From JAKAVN01 sp963734845 (GTDB lineage Bacteria; Desulfobacterota; Binatia; Binatales; Binataceae), in assembly GCA_963734845.1 (NCBI GenBank), contig CAVTIS010000018.1:62001-126000 (forward strand): a stretch of 64,000 nt of DNA. Reading direction: 5' to 3'. Below the pieces are notes generated by a model, which was not told the origin of the DNA, did no database searches, and saw nothing but the letters and a program-made list of their open reading frames with translations. This document shows, piece after piece, positions 28,093 through 37,327 of the stretch. Positions within the stretch are counted from its first letter, which is position 1. Each line of letters opens with the position of its first letter. A program made the translations under genes and the position numbers.

Positions 28093-28283
28093 TTACTTTT
28101 ACCTCGCTGTTTAATGCCCGTGACTTGGGCTGCGGTTATAAAGACGAAAGCGCGCGCCCCGGGTTACAATTCTGCCATGCGAATTACGTCGGAGTGCGCC
28201 TTCCTTGTCCCGGGGGGGCAAAGTTTCCTGAGTGCCGGCTCGCCAGCAACGAACTCGGCATGAGGCAGGCGAAGCAGGTGCGC

Positions 28284-29366
28284 CTACGCGAGCGTCACCA
28301 TCGTGCCGGTTTTGCGCGCGACGTAGCGGCTCAGCAGCCGCAGCACTGACGGCGTGACCTCGCGTATCGCGCCCGCACGAAAGCCGACGCTTTGCGGCCC
28401 GCGCACGTGCATCATCCCGAGCATCGAGAGCCGCAACGCCCCGGCGAGGCCCTGATAGTAGCGCAAACGCCGTAACTCCATCGGCGCGCAGGCCTCGTAT
28501 AGCGCTAGATAGAGCGCGTTGAAAGTGCGGCGCAGGTTGTTCCCCGCCGCGTTGTCGCGCATCCAGCGCGGATGCTCCATCGCGCTGGTCGACAAGATCA
28601 CCGCCGTAGTGGCGGCATCGAAATGGCGGTCGCCGATCGCCGCATTCGCCCAATCGATAACTCCGGTCACGCGCAGCCCCTTAACCAGGACGTTTTGCGG
28701 ATGGTAGTCCAGGTGAAGAAACGAAGGCGGGCCGTTCCTGAACTCGGCCGCACCGTGGCGCAAACGAGCAAGCGCCGCCGCCAGTCCCGGCAGCGGACCC
28801 TGCTCGACGCGCGCCGCAACCGTGTCGAGGACGCGGTCGAGCAGGCGCGCTGCCGCGCCGTCATTCGCAGCCGTCTTCGTTCCCGGGGCCTCGAGCGCGG
28901 CCGGTAAAAGTACCATCCGATGCAGCCGCACCTGCGCCCGCACGAATCCCAGAAACCCCATCGAGAAGGTCTTGAAGGCGCGCGGAAAGGAGCGAATCGC
29001 GAATAGCGGTCCGCCGCCGAGCCGCTCCATCACCAGGAAGGGCGCGCCGATTGCCGCGACGCCGGGCTCGAACAGATAGGGCCGCGGCACCGGATAGCCG
29101 GCGTTCGCCAAATGACTGATGGTCCGGTATTCCAGCGCGCCCTTGTCGGCCGCCTCAACGTTTGGATAGAAGCGCAGCACCAGCGGTGCGTGAGCTTCGA
29201 CGCCGAATAGTCGCGCGCTTGGGTCGCGCAGCTCGAACTCGTAAAGCGTCGTTTCCCATCCGCTCGCCAACACGCGCAGACGCTCGACACCGGCGCCGAG
29301 ATAGACAGAAAGCGCGGCCGAGAGCGTTTCGGGTTCGGTGGATAGATGAGGCGAGGCGTCCGGCAC
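28284..29366 (-). CDS. Aminoglycoside phosphotransferase (APH)-family kinase-like protein
   Basis: A 360-residue protein with the protein-kinase-like APH fold. The catalytic loop LHLDYHPQNVLV gives the HxDxxxxN pattern, followed by VTGVIDWANAAIGDRHFDAA, where Asp-Trp is the metal-binding DFG equivalent. The N-terminal lobe has LVLRFYPN, with an Arg where the ATP-binding Lys is usual, and PFLVMERLGGG as hinge. Members phosphorylate small molecules such as choline, homoserine or antibiotics. It starts at GTG 29366. The substrate is unknown and no resistance context is seen. Confidence 0.85.
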   Translation of the reverse strand: MPDASPHLSTEPETLSAALSVYLGAGVERLRVLASGWETTLYEFELRDPSARLFGVEAHAPLVLRFYPNVEAADKGALEYRTISHLANAGYPVPRPYLFEPGVAAIGAPFLVMERLGGGPLFAIRSFPRAFKTFSMGFLGFVRAQVRLHRMVLLPAALEAPGTKTAANDGAAARLLDRVLDTVAARVEQGPLPGLAAALARLRHGAAEFRNGPPSFLHLDYHPQNVLVKGLRVTGVIDWANAAIGDRHFDAATTAVILSTSAMEHPRWMRDNAAGNNLRRTFNALYLALYEACAPMELRRLRYYQGLAGALRLSMLGMMHVRGPQSVGFRAGAIREVTPSVLRLLSRYVARKTGTMVTLA

Positions 29367-29599
29367 GGCGAAGCGAGCCTAGTATGCGCATCGCCTGCGG
29401 TGCAATTGGCGGGAAAATGCGAACGGACCGTCGGAGAGAATTTTCCATGGAGCATGGTCCGGAAAAGAATTTCGGTAACAAAATGCCGGAGAGGTACGGC
29501 CCTAGCAGGTTTCTGGAAAAAAAAGCCTTCAAACGCGGGCTCCTTCCCGAATGATCCCTCGCGCACACGGGCACGTCCTTTGCTCGCTCTGTCGTCATT

Positions 29600-31132
29600 G
29601 TGAATTTTTCCAAACCCACTGTCAGTCGCCGCTCTGCCAAAGGTTCCGTTTCCCTGACGTTGCTGGTCCTCATGTTAGGCGGCTGCGGCGGTGGTGGCGG
29701 CGGGTCGGGTACGCCACCGCCGCAGCCCGGCGCGACCGGGTTGGCGCGCGTCAATCACATCGTCGTGATGATGCAGGAAAATCATTCTTTCGATAACTAT
29801 CTCGGCGCGCTGCCATATGCACCGGGATCCCCATACCACGCCGGTCCCTGTTCCTCCGGTGATCACACCTGTGTGGATGGCTTGGGTTGCACTGCCGATG
29901 CGTCGGGAACGCTGACCTGCACCAATTCAAACCCCGAGTCTGATGGTTCCGCGGCGGTGGTATCGTTCCATGACCATCGTTTGTGCGTCTTTCCCGATCT
30001 CGACCACACCTGGGTCGGAACCCATCACGAGATCAATTTCGCCGATCCGAATGACAGCCTTCACGGAGCCAACGACGGCTTCGTGTCGCAAAACGACTTG
30101 ACCGAGCAAATCGACGTCGGCGAATCCGCCAAGGAAGACGACACGATGGGTTTCTATACGCAAGCCGATCTTCCGTACTACTACGCGCTGGCCACTACTT
30201 TCGCGGTCGACGATAGTTACTACTCCTCCGTGCCGGCTCAAACCGTGCCCAACCGGCTCTACGAGTTCGCCGCCACATCTTTCGGTCACCTGGTGACCAC
30301 GGTCGGTGAGATACCGCTTCCGCCGAGCGGCGGCTTTCAGCCGATCAATGGAACGATTTTCGATCTCCTCGATAAGAACAACGTGACCTGGGGCGAGTAC
30401 GTAGATATCGGCGGAAGTACTGAACTGGGTATTCCCTACGGAGGACTGGTACATAATCCGGTGCCGCCGCATTTCCAGACACTCGACGACTTCATGTCGC
30501 AGGCGTCATCGGGCAAGTTGCCGTCGGTATCGTTCGTGGATTTCAGCCTGGAAAACAGCGAACATCCTCCGGCTGACATCAGGGCTGGCGAGGCGGAGGT
30601 GTCGAGCGTAATCAACGCCGTTCGCAGCGGGCCGAACTGGAAGGACTCGATAATTATCTGGACCTACGACGAGGCGGGCGGCTTTTACGACCATGTCACA
30701 CCGCCCTCCGCGATCTCGCCGGACGGCATTCCGCCGGGGAAATGCGCTGACCTTTCCAATCCGCCTACCTCAGAAACTCCGGGCAACGGCGCGCAGTGCT
30801 CAGACAGTTCCAACCAGGAGAAGTTGCTATGCAGTGAGGTCTTGCCCGGAGAACCCTGTATCAACAGCTTCGATCAATATGGTTTGCGAGTACCCTTCGT
30901 CGTCATCTCGCCGTTTTCAAAACCCTCCTATGTCTCGCATACGATTGGCGACCATACTTCGATTCTTGCGCTTATCGAGAAGCGGTTCACGGCGAATGCG
31001 CATCTGACCGCGCGCGACGCGAACGCCAACGATCTCGAGGATATGTTCGATTTCGATAATTCGCCGTCGATCAACGCCAATGTCTCGCCCAGCCTGGCGC
31101 CGGGGCCCAGCGGATCAGATCCAGGGTGCTGA
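29600..31132 (+). CDS. Phospholipase C/acid phosphatase-like phosphoesterase lipoprotein
   Basis: A 510-residue member of the phosphoesterase family that includes non-specific phospholipase C and AcpA. The lipobox LMLGGCGGGGGG predicts a lipoprotein cut near residue 28. The start of the catalytic domain, HIVVMMQENHSFDNYLGALP, carries the Glu-Asn pair that binds metal in this family; DHTWVGTHHEINF, WTYDEAGGFYDHV and PFVVISPFSKPSYVSHTIGDH match later blocks. It has several extra Cys (CSSGDHTCVDGLGC) that may form disulfides. GTG 29600 sits before the basic N-terminus. It probably cleaves phosphomonoesters or phospholipids outside the cytoplasm. It converges with the EmrA-like gene with only 7 bp between them. 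Confidence 0.88.
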   Translation: MNFSKPTVSRRSAKGSVSLTLLVLMLGGCGGGGGGSGTPPPQPGATGLARVNHIVVMMQENHSFDNYLGALPYAPGSPYHAGPCSSGDHTCVDGLGCTADASGTLTCTNSNPESDGSAAVVSFHDHRLCVFPDLDHTWVGTHHEINFADPNDSLHGANDGFVSQNDLTEQIDVGESAKEDDTMGFYTQADLPYYYALATTFAVDDSYYSSVPAQTVPNRLYEFAATSFGHLVTTVGEIPLPPSGGFQPINGTIFDLLDKNNVTWGEYVDIGGSTELGIPYGGLVHNPVPPHFQTLDDFMSQASSGKLPSVSFVDFSLENSEHPPADIRAGEAEVSSVINAVRSGPNWKDSIIIWTYDEAGGFYDHVTPPSAISPDGIPPGKCADLSNPPTSETPGNGAQCSDSSNQEKLLCSEVLPGEPCINSFDQYGLRVPFVVISPFSKPSYVSHTIGDHTSILALIEKRFTANAHLTARDANANDLEDMFDFDNSPSINANVSPSLAPGPSGSDPGC

Positions 31133-31139
31133 GAGCCCG

Positions 31140-32369
31140 TTACTTCGACTGGGCGCCGGACGGCGGCGGCGGGGGACTGGGTACGCCGGGCACAAGGTTT
31201 GGTTGTGAAGTGGATGGCGCCTGCCCGGTGGGCGGAAATACATGGTATTGCTGCGTGCCGTTTTCGGGCGGCGGGATGCGTCGCAGCGTTTCCGGAATGG
31301 TCCCGCGTTCCTGGAACTGATGCTGGAGCGTGGACGTGAGCAGCGGCCCGCGAGTGTCGGAGATATCGATGGTGACCTCCACCGACAGGCCCATCCGCAG
31401 CGGCTTGTCCACCGGCTCGGGATTGTCGAGCACGATCTTGACCGGGATGCGCTGGACAACCTTGACCCAGTTGCCGGTGGCGTTTTCCGGTGGCAGGAGG
31501 GCGAAGGCCGAGCCGGTGCCGATGCTGATTGAATCGACGTGGGCGCGGTAGACGTAGCCGGGATAGATGTCGGCTTCAACGTCGGCGGGCTGTCCGACGC
31601 GCACGTCGGTGAGTTGGGTTTCTTTGTAGTTGGCGGTGATGTAGAGCCCGCGGATCGGAACCAGGGCCATCAACGGCTGCCCGACCTCGACGCGATGCCC
31701 GACGTGGACGCTCTTGCGGGTCACGATTCCGTCGAACGGCGCCCGGATGACCGTGTAGCTCAGGTTGAGCCGCGCAGCCTCCAATGCGGCGCTTGCTTGC
31801 TCGACCACAGGCCGGTCGTAACGCGTGTGGTCCTCGCGATTGACGCCCAGTGCCGCTTCGGCCTGAACCAGTTGATGTTTGGCCAGTCCCTCGGTCGCCA
31901 TCGCCACGCGCATCGCCGTGGCGGCCTGGTCGTAAAATTCGCTGGAGACGACGCCCTGTGCCTTCAGTTGCTTGGCCCGGTCGTAATCGATGCGGGCCTG
32001 GTGCAACTGCGATTCGGCGAGCCTGAGGCCCGAGCGCGCGGCCTCGACCTGCGCATAGAGCTGGTCGACCGTCTGGTGCGCGCGCTGAAGCTGGGCCTCG
32101 GCGCCGTCGACCTGGACCTGGTAATCGCTGGGGTCGAGCTCGAGCAATATGTCGCCGGCCTTGACCCGCCAGTTGTCCGAGACGAAGACCTTGGTCACGG
32201 TGCCGGGGATGCGTGAGGAGATGAGCCCGATCGAACCGTCGACGTAGGCGTCGTCAGTGGAGACATGGGAACTGAAATAGCGGTAGTACCTGATGGCCGG
32301 GAAAATGGCTGCCAACAGCAGAATCACCACCGCGGCCAGCAGGATCCGACGAAACCAGATCGATTTCAT
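31140..32369 (-). CDS. EmrA-like membrane fusion protein (HlyD family)
   Basis: A 409-residue adaptor of the EmrA/VceA type with one N-terminal membrane helix (ILLAAVVILLLAAIFPAI). STDDAYVDGSIGLISSRIPGTV opens the beta-barrel, WRVKAGDILLELDPSDY is the first lipoyl half, a coiled-coil hairpin spans about residues 90-190, and APFDGIVTRKSVHVGHRVEVG is the second half. A Pro-rich tail of about 50 residues ends the protein. EmrA links MFS pumps (EmrB) with TolC; no EmrB is within the window, so it is an orphan adaptor here. Confidence 0.88.
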   Translation of the reverse strand: MKSIWFRRILLAAVVILLLAAIFPAIRYYRYFSSHVSTDDAYVDGSIGLISSRIPGTVTKVFVSDNWRVKAGDILLELDPSDYQVQVDGAEAQLQRAHQTVDQLYAQVEAARSGLRLAESQLHQARIDYDRAKQLKAQGVVSSEFYDQAATAMRVAMATEGLAKHQLVQAEAALGVNREDHTRYDRPVVEQASAALEAARLNLSYTVIRAPFDGIVTRKSVHVGHRVEVGQPLMALVPIRGLYITANYKETQLTDVRVGQPADVEADIYPGYVYRAHVDSISIGTGSAFALLPPENATGNWVKVVQRIPVKIVLDNPEPVDKPLRMGLSVEVTIDISDTRGPLLTSTLQHQFQERGTIPETLRRIPPPENGTQQYHVFPPTGQAPSTSQPNLVPGVPSPPPPPSGAQSK

Positions 32370-32552
32370 TTTGCGGTCGCGGCTCGCCTCGAATCGCCGT
32401 CAGCGCTAACGAGTCGGGTCCACGCGGTACAGAGTCCAGCCCTCATAATTAACCTACAAATCGCAAGCAAAAAAGCGGCTTGGCAAATCTAGCCTGTACG
32501 CTCCGCGCCGTCCACTATGCGCGGCGGGGCCGGAACCGCTATAGCCATCTGC

Positions 32553-33239
32553 CTAGGGGAATTTGATCAACAAACGCGGGCCTCCGGTCGATTCCACCAC
32601 CGGGACGCCGTTGGAAAGGGCATCGGCAAAGATGGTTCCCGCAAAGTCGACCGAATTTATGACCGCGTCCACCCGCGCGTCAGGATGCTCGAACAGGAAC
32701 AGGGCCGGCGAACGCGCCTCGAACACGAAACTCAGCGTCAAATCCTCGATCAGCCCGTTGACCAGCCCGTTCGACGGCCCCTTGATGAAGAACCGGATGT
32801 CGGGATCCGCGCGCGGCGCGACCGCGGCCAGGCCACCGAAGCTCTGCACCACCGTGGTGCCGAACGGATCATTGGTCGAGGCCTCAGCCACCAGGTTCGT
32901 ACCGTTGATCAATTCAGTGGTCATCAGGGCGGAATTGTTGGTGAGCTTGGTGACGGTCATCTGCACGCCCGGCGAGTTGTTGATGATCACCACCGATTGG
33001 GGAATCACTCCGCGAAACGTCCACGACTGCGAGGCGTCGGTGACCAGCGCCTGAAAGGGCGTGCCCGGGGTCCCCAAGACCCACAGGCTGTTCTGCGCCG
33101 GGATTGACGAGGTCTGGCCGGGCGAGGTCGGATTAGCGGTGCCGAAGGCGCCGCCGCAGGCCGCGCAGGCAAAGGCCAATATCGCGAGCGCGCCGCGCTG
33201 CACTACTGCCGACAAGTTCGATTTGGAATTTGCTTGCAT
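32553..33239 (-). CDS. Predicted lipoprotein, unknown function
   Basis: A 228-residue protein with a lipoprotein signal (GALAILAFACAACGG). The mature part is Thr/Asn/Val-rich and likely all-beta, with a segment like the DUF4397 style of secreted proteins (SLWVLGTPGTPFQALVTDAS, then VMTVTKLTN-like strands), but I cannot assign a family. It starts 22 bp after the end of the 687-residue secreted protein on the same strand, so both are probably one operon. Confidence 0.65.
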   Translation of the reverse strand: MQANSKSNLSAVVQRGALAILAFACAACGGAFGTANPTSPGQTSSIPAQNSLWVLGTPGTPFQALVTDASQSWTFRGVIPQSVVIINNSPGVQMTVTKLTNNSALMTTELINGTNLVAEASTNDPFGTTVVQSFGGLAAVAPRADPDIRFFIKGPSNGLVNGLIEDLTLSFVFEARSPALFLFEHPDARVDAVINSVDFAGTIFADALSNGVPVVESTGGPRLLIKFP

Positions 33240-33260
33240 GACTGAATGCCGTGGCCGAGG

Positions 33261-35324
33261 CTATGGAACCGTTACGCCGGCATTGTTGACGCATACCAGG
33301 CACTGCCCGCTGCCGGTCCCGCAGATGCTGTTACAGGGCTGCGCGACTTGCAGCGGCGGCGCCATCAGCTGCGCAACCGGAGTGCCCACCGGCGTCGGTT
33401 CGCTGGCCGGTGGAATCGCCTCGAAGCGTTGCAACTGGTAAGGCGTCGGGTCGGCCGGCGCGCATAGCGAAAATTGGCCCGGTGCGGAACCTCCCCGTGG
33501 GCCGACGCCAGTCGACATCAGCTGCACTCCATTTTTGGACAGCACAATCGAGGTGCCGTCGTCGAACGGAGTGGTCGAACCCATGATCGATCCATGCCCT
33601 GCACATTGCATCGAGAGAATCGGATGGGGCGACGCGGTTCCGCATCGCGAGGCCGGCGCGAGCGCGCTCAACACCGCGATGGTATGGCCGCTCGCCTTTT
33701 CCGGCAGTCCGTTGAAGTAGTCGCTGACCGTCGCGTACATATCGAGCGAGGCCACGCTGGCCTGGTCGGGCACGAACATAGTGAACGGCGCCGTAGTCGA
33801 TCCGATCGGCACCGTGGCCAGCGCGACGTTCTCGATCCGATGGGTGCCGTGGTCTTCTGCGGTGACCAGCACGTTGAGCGCGCGCGGACTGGGAACCGGC
33901 GGACTGATCGTGACCAGGCCTTCGATCGTCGATCGCCCCATGGCGAAATTGCACAGGCCGCCCGTACCCAACGAACAGGCGGCGCCGCCGTTCACCGACA
34001 TGCTCGAGGCCACCGTGTCATAGCCGGCGTCAGTGACCACCATCGTGTACTTGCCATTAGGAACACTATTGAAACTCTGCAGAACGAAATTGCTCGGCGG
34101 CATCGGGTAGGTCCCTGTGTCGTCGGTATTGGCGCTGGCCAGCACGACGCAGTCCGAAGGGGTCGGAACCTGGGTGCAGTCGGAGGTGCTGCCGGCCGCT
34201 GGCGCCACCACCTCGACCGTGGCGCCCTGCAGCAACATTCCCGAGCAGGCGTCGGTCACTTTGCCGGTAAGAGCAATCTGGCCGGCTGGCACGGCGTCGA
34301 GTTGCACCGTCTGGACCTTGCCCCGCCGGACCAGCACGTTGTGCGCGAATGCGTACGCGAAGCCCGGGCCCGAAGCGACCAGGTCGTACAGCGTTCCGTT
34401 GGGACTCGCGGGCAGCGGCAGCTGGTATTGCCCGCCGCCAATGGTCGTGGTTTCGACCACCTGGCCGGTGCTGGACAGTTCCGCCGCGACCCTGCTCGCG
34501 CCAAACGCCGCGCCGGTCACCAAGCCGAGAGGATTGGGCGCGGACGGAGGCGTGGGCGCAATCGAGATGCTGGGTGAGAACTGGTAGAGGCCGCCGCTAA
34601 AGCCCGGCCGTCCAGGAAACGCCTGCACCCCCGAAGTTACCGGATTAATGTTGATCACCAGGGTGGCCAGCCCGTTAAGCGGTACGCTGATACCCTCAAA
34701 GCTTGAGGCCGTCAGGAATTGCGAGGGATTAACCAACGATATCTGCGAGGCGATACATCCCTCGAGCAGGCTTGAGGGGTCTTCCAGGCAGGTCGGAACG
34801 ACGGTGCCTGCGTTGCTCCCGTCGAGCACCAACTCGATCGCATGGTAGGTAGTGGCCGGCACCAGCTGGCTGTTGAACAGCTGCGGCACCGTCTGGATAT
34901 GGTTGAGATCGACCTGCAGTTCGCTCGGGCCGGTGCCGGCGCCGGCTGGATTGGGGCCGTTGGAGTTAAGATTGAACAGCGTCACGAGCTGAGTGAATAT
35001 GTCCACCGTGCCAACGTCGTTAAGGCCGACACCCTGAGCCACGGGAATTGTGGTCCAGTCGGGGTCGGCTTGATTCTGGAAGATGTTGGGATCGGTGCTC
35101 GGGTTAAGCTTCACCGCCAGGACGTTGAAGGTCAGGCTCTGGAAGCCGGGTGTGTATGGCGGATTCGGCGGCGGAGGCGCTCCGGTCAAAGCGATCACCA
35201 GGGTCCCAGCGGAGCCCGAGACCTGGCTATGTCCGGTGCCGATCGAAACCAACACCGCTACAAAGAGCACTAACACTGGTATGAGCAGGGCGATTCCGGC
35301 CCGCCATGACGATAGCTGTTTCAC
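33261..35324 (-). CDS. Large secreted beta-rich protein with carboxypeptidase-regulatory-like repeats
   Basis: A 687-residue protein from GTG 35324, with an N-terminal hydrophobic segment (GIALLIPVLVLFVAVLVSIGTG). The first 240 residues resemble DUF4382-type domains (TLVIALTGAPPPP, then LQVDLNHIQTVPQLFNSQLVPATTYHAIEL). From about residue 280 come beta-sandwich segments of the carboxypeptidase-regulatory type (ALTGKVTDACSGMLLQGATVEVV, YTMVVTDAGYDTVASS). The C-terminus has a Cys cluster, CNSICGTGSGQCLVC. It is probably anchored at or outside the membrane. Substrate binding or a surface role is a guess. It precedes the lipoprotein gene 22 bp downstream. Confidence 0.65.
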   Translation of the reverse strand: MKQLSSWRAGIALLIPVLVLFVAVLVSIGTGHSQVSGSAGTLVIALTGAPPPPNPPYTPGFQSLTFNVLAVKLNPSTDPNIFQNQADPDWTTIPVAQGVGLNDVGTVDIFTQLVTLFNLNSNGPNPAGAGTGPSELQVDLNHIQTVPQLFNSQLVPATTYHAIELVLDGSNAGTVVPTCLEDPSSLLEGCIASQISLVNPSQFLTASSFEGISVPLNGLATLVININPVTSGVQAFPGRPGFSGGLYQFSPSISIAPTPPSAPNPLGLVTGAAFGASRVAAELSSTGQVVETTTIGGGQYQLPLPASPNGTLYDLVASGPGFAYAFAHNVLVRRGKVQTVQLDAVPAGQIALTGKVTDACSGMLLQGATVEVVAPAAGSTSDCTQVPTPSDCVVLASANTDDTGTYPMPPSNFVLQSFNSVPNGKYTMVVTDAGYDTVASSMSVNGGAACSLGTGGLCNFAMGRSTIEGLVTISPPVPSPRALNVLVTAEDHGTHRIENVALATVPIGSTTAPFTMFVPDQASVASLDMYATVSDYFNGLPEKASGHTIAVLSALAPASRCGTASPHPILSMQCAGHGSIMGSTTPFDDGTSIVLSKNGVQLMSTGVGPRGGSAPGQFSLCAPADPTPYQLQRFEAIPPASEPTPVGTPVAQLMAPPLQVAQPCNSICGTGSGQCLVCVNNAGVTVP

Positions 35325-35528
35325 TCACCAAGCCTGCAACAGAGATTTCGGTTCCCGCTTGGGATAACCTAACCTAGGAGCGAAGGCAAGCAACCACTTT
35401 CCTGGTGTGGCGTAATCAGAACCAGTGAAGCTTGATACCGTGAACGATGCGGGCCAGAGTGCGAGGGTTGCCGATGCGAAATATTCCGGCACAATGTTGA
35501 GGCAATCTTGAGAGAGTTCTGGTTTGCC

Positions 35529-37175
35529 ATGAAGCGTATTCCGTTAACGGTGAGCACGATGGCGCTGGTCATGGCCGCGCTGCTCGGTCTCCAGTTATGC
35601 GCGGCTGCGGATGCGCTTGCCGCGATGCACGTGGTGGTAGGCAATCCCGGCCTGCAGCATTTCGATTCCGACGGCGGCGTCGAACTCGATTTCGGATTGA
35701 CCGATCAGGACGGCCAGCCGGTGGGCAATCTGCGCCCCGACAATTTGCAGGTTTTCGAGGACGGTAAGCTGGCTAAGATTCTTGATTTTCGCGGAGTAGG
35801 GCAGGGCCGTCCGGTCGACCTCGTGTTCGTGATGGACGTGACCGAATCGATGCAGCCTTACATCGACGCGATCAAGCAGAACATGGTGAATTTCGCCCAC
35901 GACCTCGCCTCCAACAATCGCGACTACCGCCTGGGCCTGGTCACGTTCGAGGACTACGTGGTCTCGAAATATCCCGACTGCAATTGCCCCTATCAGAAGA
36001 CCATGACCTCGGACGTTAACCAGTTCATCAACTGGGTCGGCACGCTGCACGCTTCGGGCGGCGGCGATATTCCCGAAGACCAGCTCGACGCGCTCGCCTA
36101 CGCTTCGAGCTTTCCCTTCCGTCCGCAGGCCCAGGGCATCATCATCATCATCACCGACGCCCCGCCGCATCATAAGGGCGATGGCTCCGCCAACACCCAG
36201 CACGACCAGGGCTTCTGGGATCACCATCAGAAAGGCCAGGACGTGACCGACCTGACCGGCAGCGACGTCGCTGCTATGATGAAGCGCAACGGGCTGACGC
36301 TATACGCCGTGGTGCCGCCGCCCTTCATCGCGCCCGAGTACGCCGAGATCGTCCAGGCTACGCACGGACGTTCCTACAACATCGTGACCGAGGAAGGTCG
36401 CTTCGCTTCGCTGGTGCGCGAGATCGGCCATTCGATCGCGACCGAATACTCGCTGACCTATCGCACACCGCGGCCGATCGAGGACGGCACCGATCGCACG
36501 GTCGAGCTCAAGATCACCTATAACGGCCAGACCGCCTCCGCCACCACCTCCTACCAAGTGCACGGTGTCGGCGGTGCGACCATCAACGTGCCCGAAGGAG
36601 AAGGTGCGGACGCCGGCGCGAACCTGGGCGGCACGGGTCTTCAGCAGTTGTCGTTCAACTGGTGGAACCTGGCGGTGCCCCTGATCGCGATCATGGGGCT
36701 GTTCGGTCTCTCGCGGATGCGCTTCGGCCTCTCGGCCGACGAGCTGAAGGCGATCGTCGAGGCGCAGAATCAGCCCGCGCCGCCGCGCGCCGCCGCGCGC
36801 GCTCCGGTGACCGCGCGGCCCGCAGCTCCGGCGCGCACCGTTTCCTCGACGCCGGCAACTCCGTCGGGCTCGATGGCGGCGCATGAGGCGCGGCTCAGTC
36901 TGCTCGAAGCGATCGATCCTGTGCCTGCCGAATACAGCCTGTTCAAGGACGAGGTCACGCTGGGCCGCGGCGAGGACAACGACCTGGTGATTCCCCACGC
37001 GAGCGTCTCGCGCGCGCACGCCCGCCTGATGCGCCGCAACGGGGTTTTTGAGCTGACCGACCTCAACTCGACCAACGGCAGCTACGTCAACGAGCAGCCG
37101 GTGCACGGTTCGGTGCGGGTCAGTAGCGGTAACCAGGTTCGCTTGGGCGACGTGCGTTTCGTTCTGCGCTACTGA
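35529..37175 (+). CDS. VWA domain-transmembrane-FHA domain protein
   Basis: A 548-residue protein with three parts. A signal peptide (MALVMAALLGLQLCAAADALAA) leads into an extracytoplasmic von Willebrand A domain whose MIDAS reads DVTES in VFVMDVTESMQPYIDA (Thr instead of the first Ser). A membrane helix follows near residue 380 (WNLAVPLIAIMGLFGL), then an Ala/Pro linker and a C-terminal FHA domain (VTLGRGEDNDLVIPHASVSRAHARL and LNSTNGSYVN). FHA domains bind phosphothreonine, so the protein could link an external ligand to a Ser/Thr kinase pathway across the membrane. No kinase is adjacent. ATG 35529 is used; TTG 35508 would add seven residues. Confidence 0.88.
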   Translation: MKRIPLTVSTMALVMAALLGLQLCAAADALAAMHVVVGNPGLQHFDSDGGVELDFGLTDQDGQPVGNLRPDNLQVFEDGKLAKILDFRGVGQGRPVDLVFVMDVTESMQPYIDAIKQNMVNFAHDLASNNRDYRLGLVTFEDYVVSKYPDCNCPYQKTMTSDVNQFINWVGTLHASGGGDIPEDQLDALAYASSFPFRPQAQGIIIIITDAPPHHKGDGSANTQHDQGFWDHHQKGQDVTDLTGSDVAAMMKRNGLTLYAVVPPPFIAPEYAEIVQATHGRSYNIVTEEGRFASLVREIGHSIATEYSLTYRTPRPIEDGTDRTVELKITYNGQTASATTSYQVHGVGGATINVPEGEGADAGANLGGTGLQQLSFNWWNLAVPLIAIMGLFGLSRMRFGLSADELKAIVEAQNQPAPPRAAARAPVTARPAAPARTVSSTPATPSGSMAAHEARLSLLEAIDPVPAEYSLFKDEVTLGRGEDNDLVIPHASVSRAHARLMRRNGVFELTDLNSTNGSYVNEQPVHGSVRVSSGNQVRLGDVRFVLRY

Positions 37176-37327
37176 ACGGCGCCGGGGGAAGGAGGCCGCC
37201 CGTCCAGGCTCTCAGGTTTCGGTATTCTCTGTTGCTGTAAGTTGCCGCGTGGCAGTAGCGCCCTTGACCAACAGGCCTGACTAACCTGGCCAACCTGGCT
37301 TGGCTAATCGGTCTCTAAAAGCCCCCC

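Noticed and set aside
32370..32552. Terminator of the lipoprotein gene at 32553-33239
   Set aside because: A T-run of six exists on the minus strand near 32470, but only a 4-bp stem precedes it.
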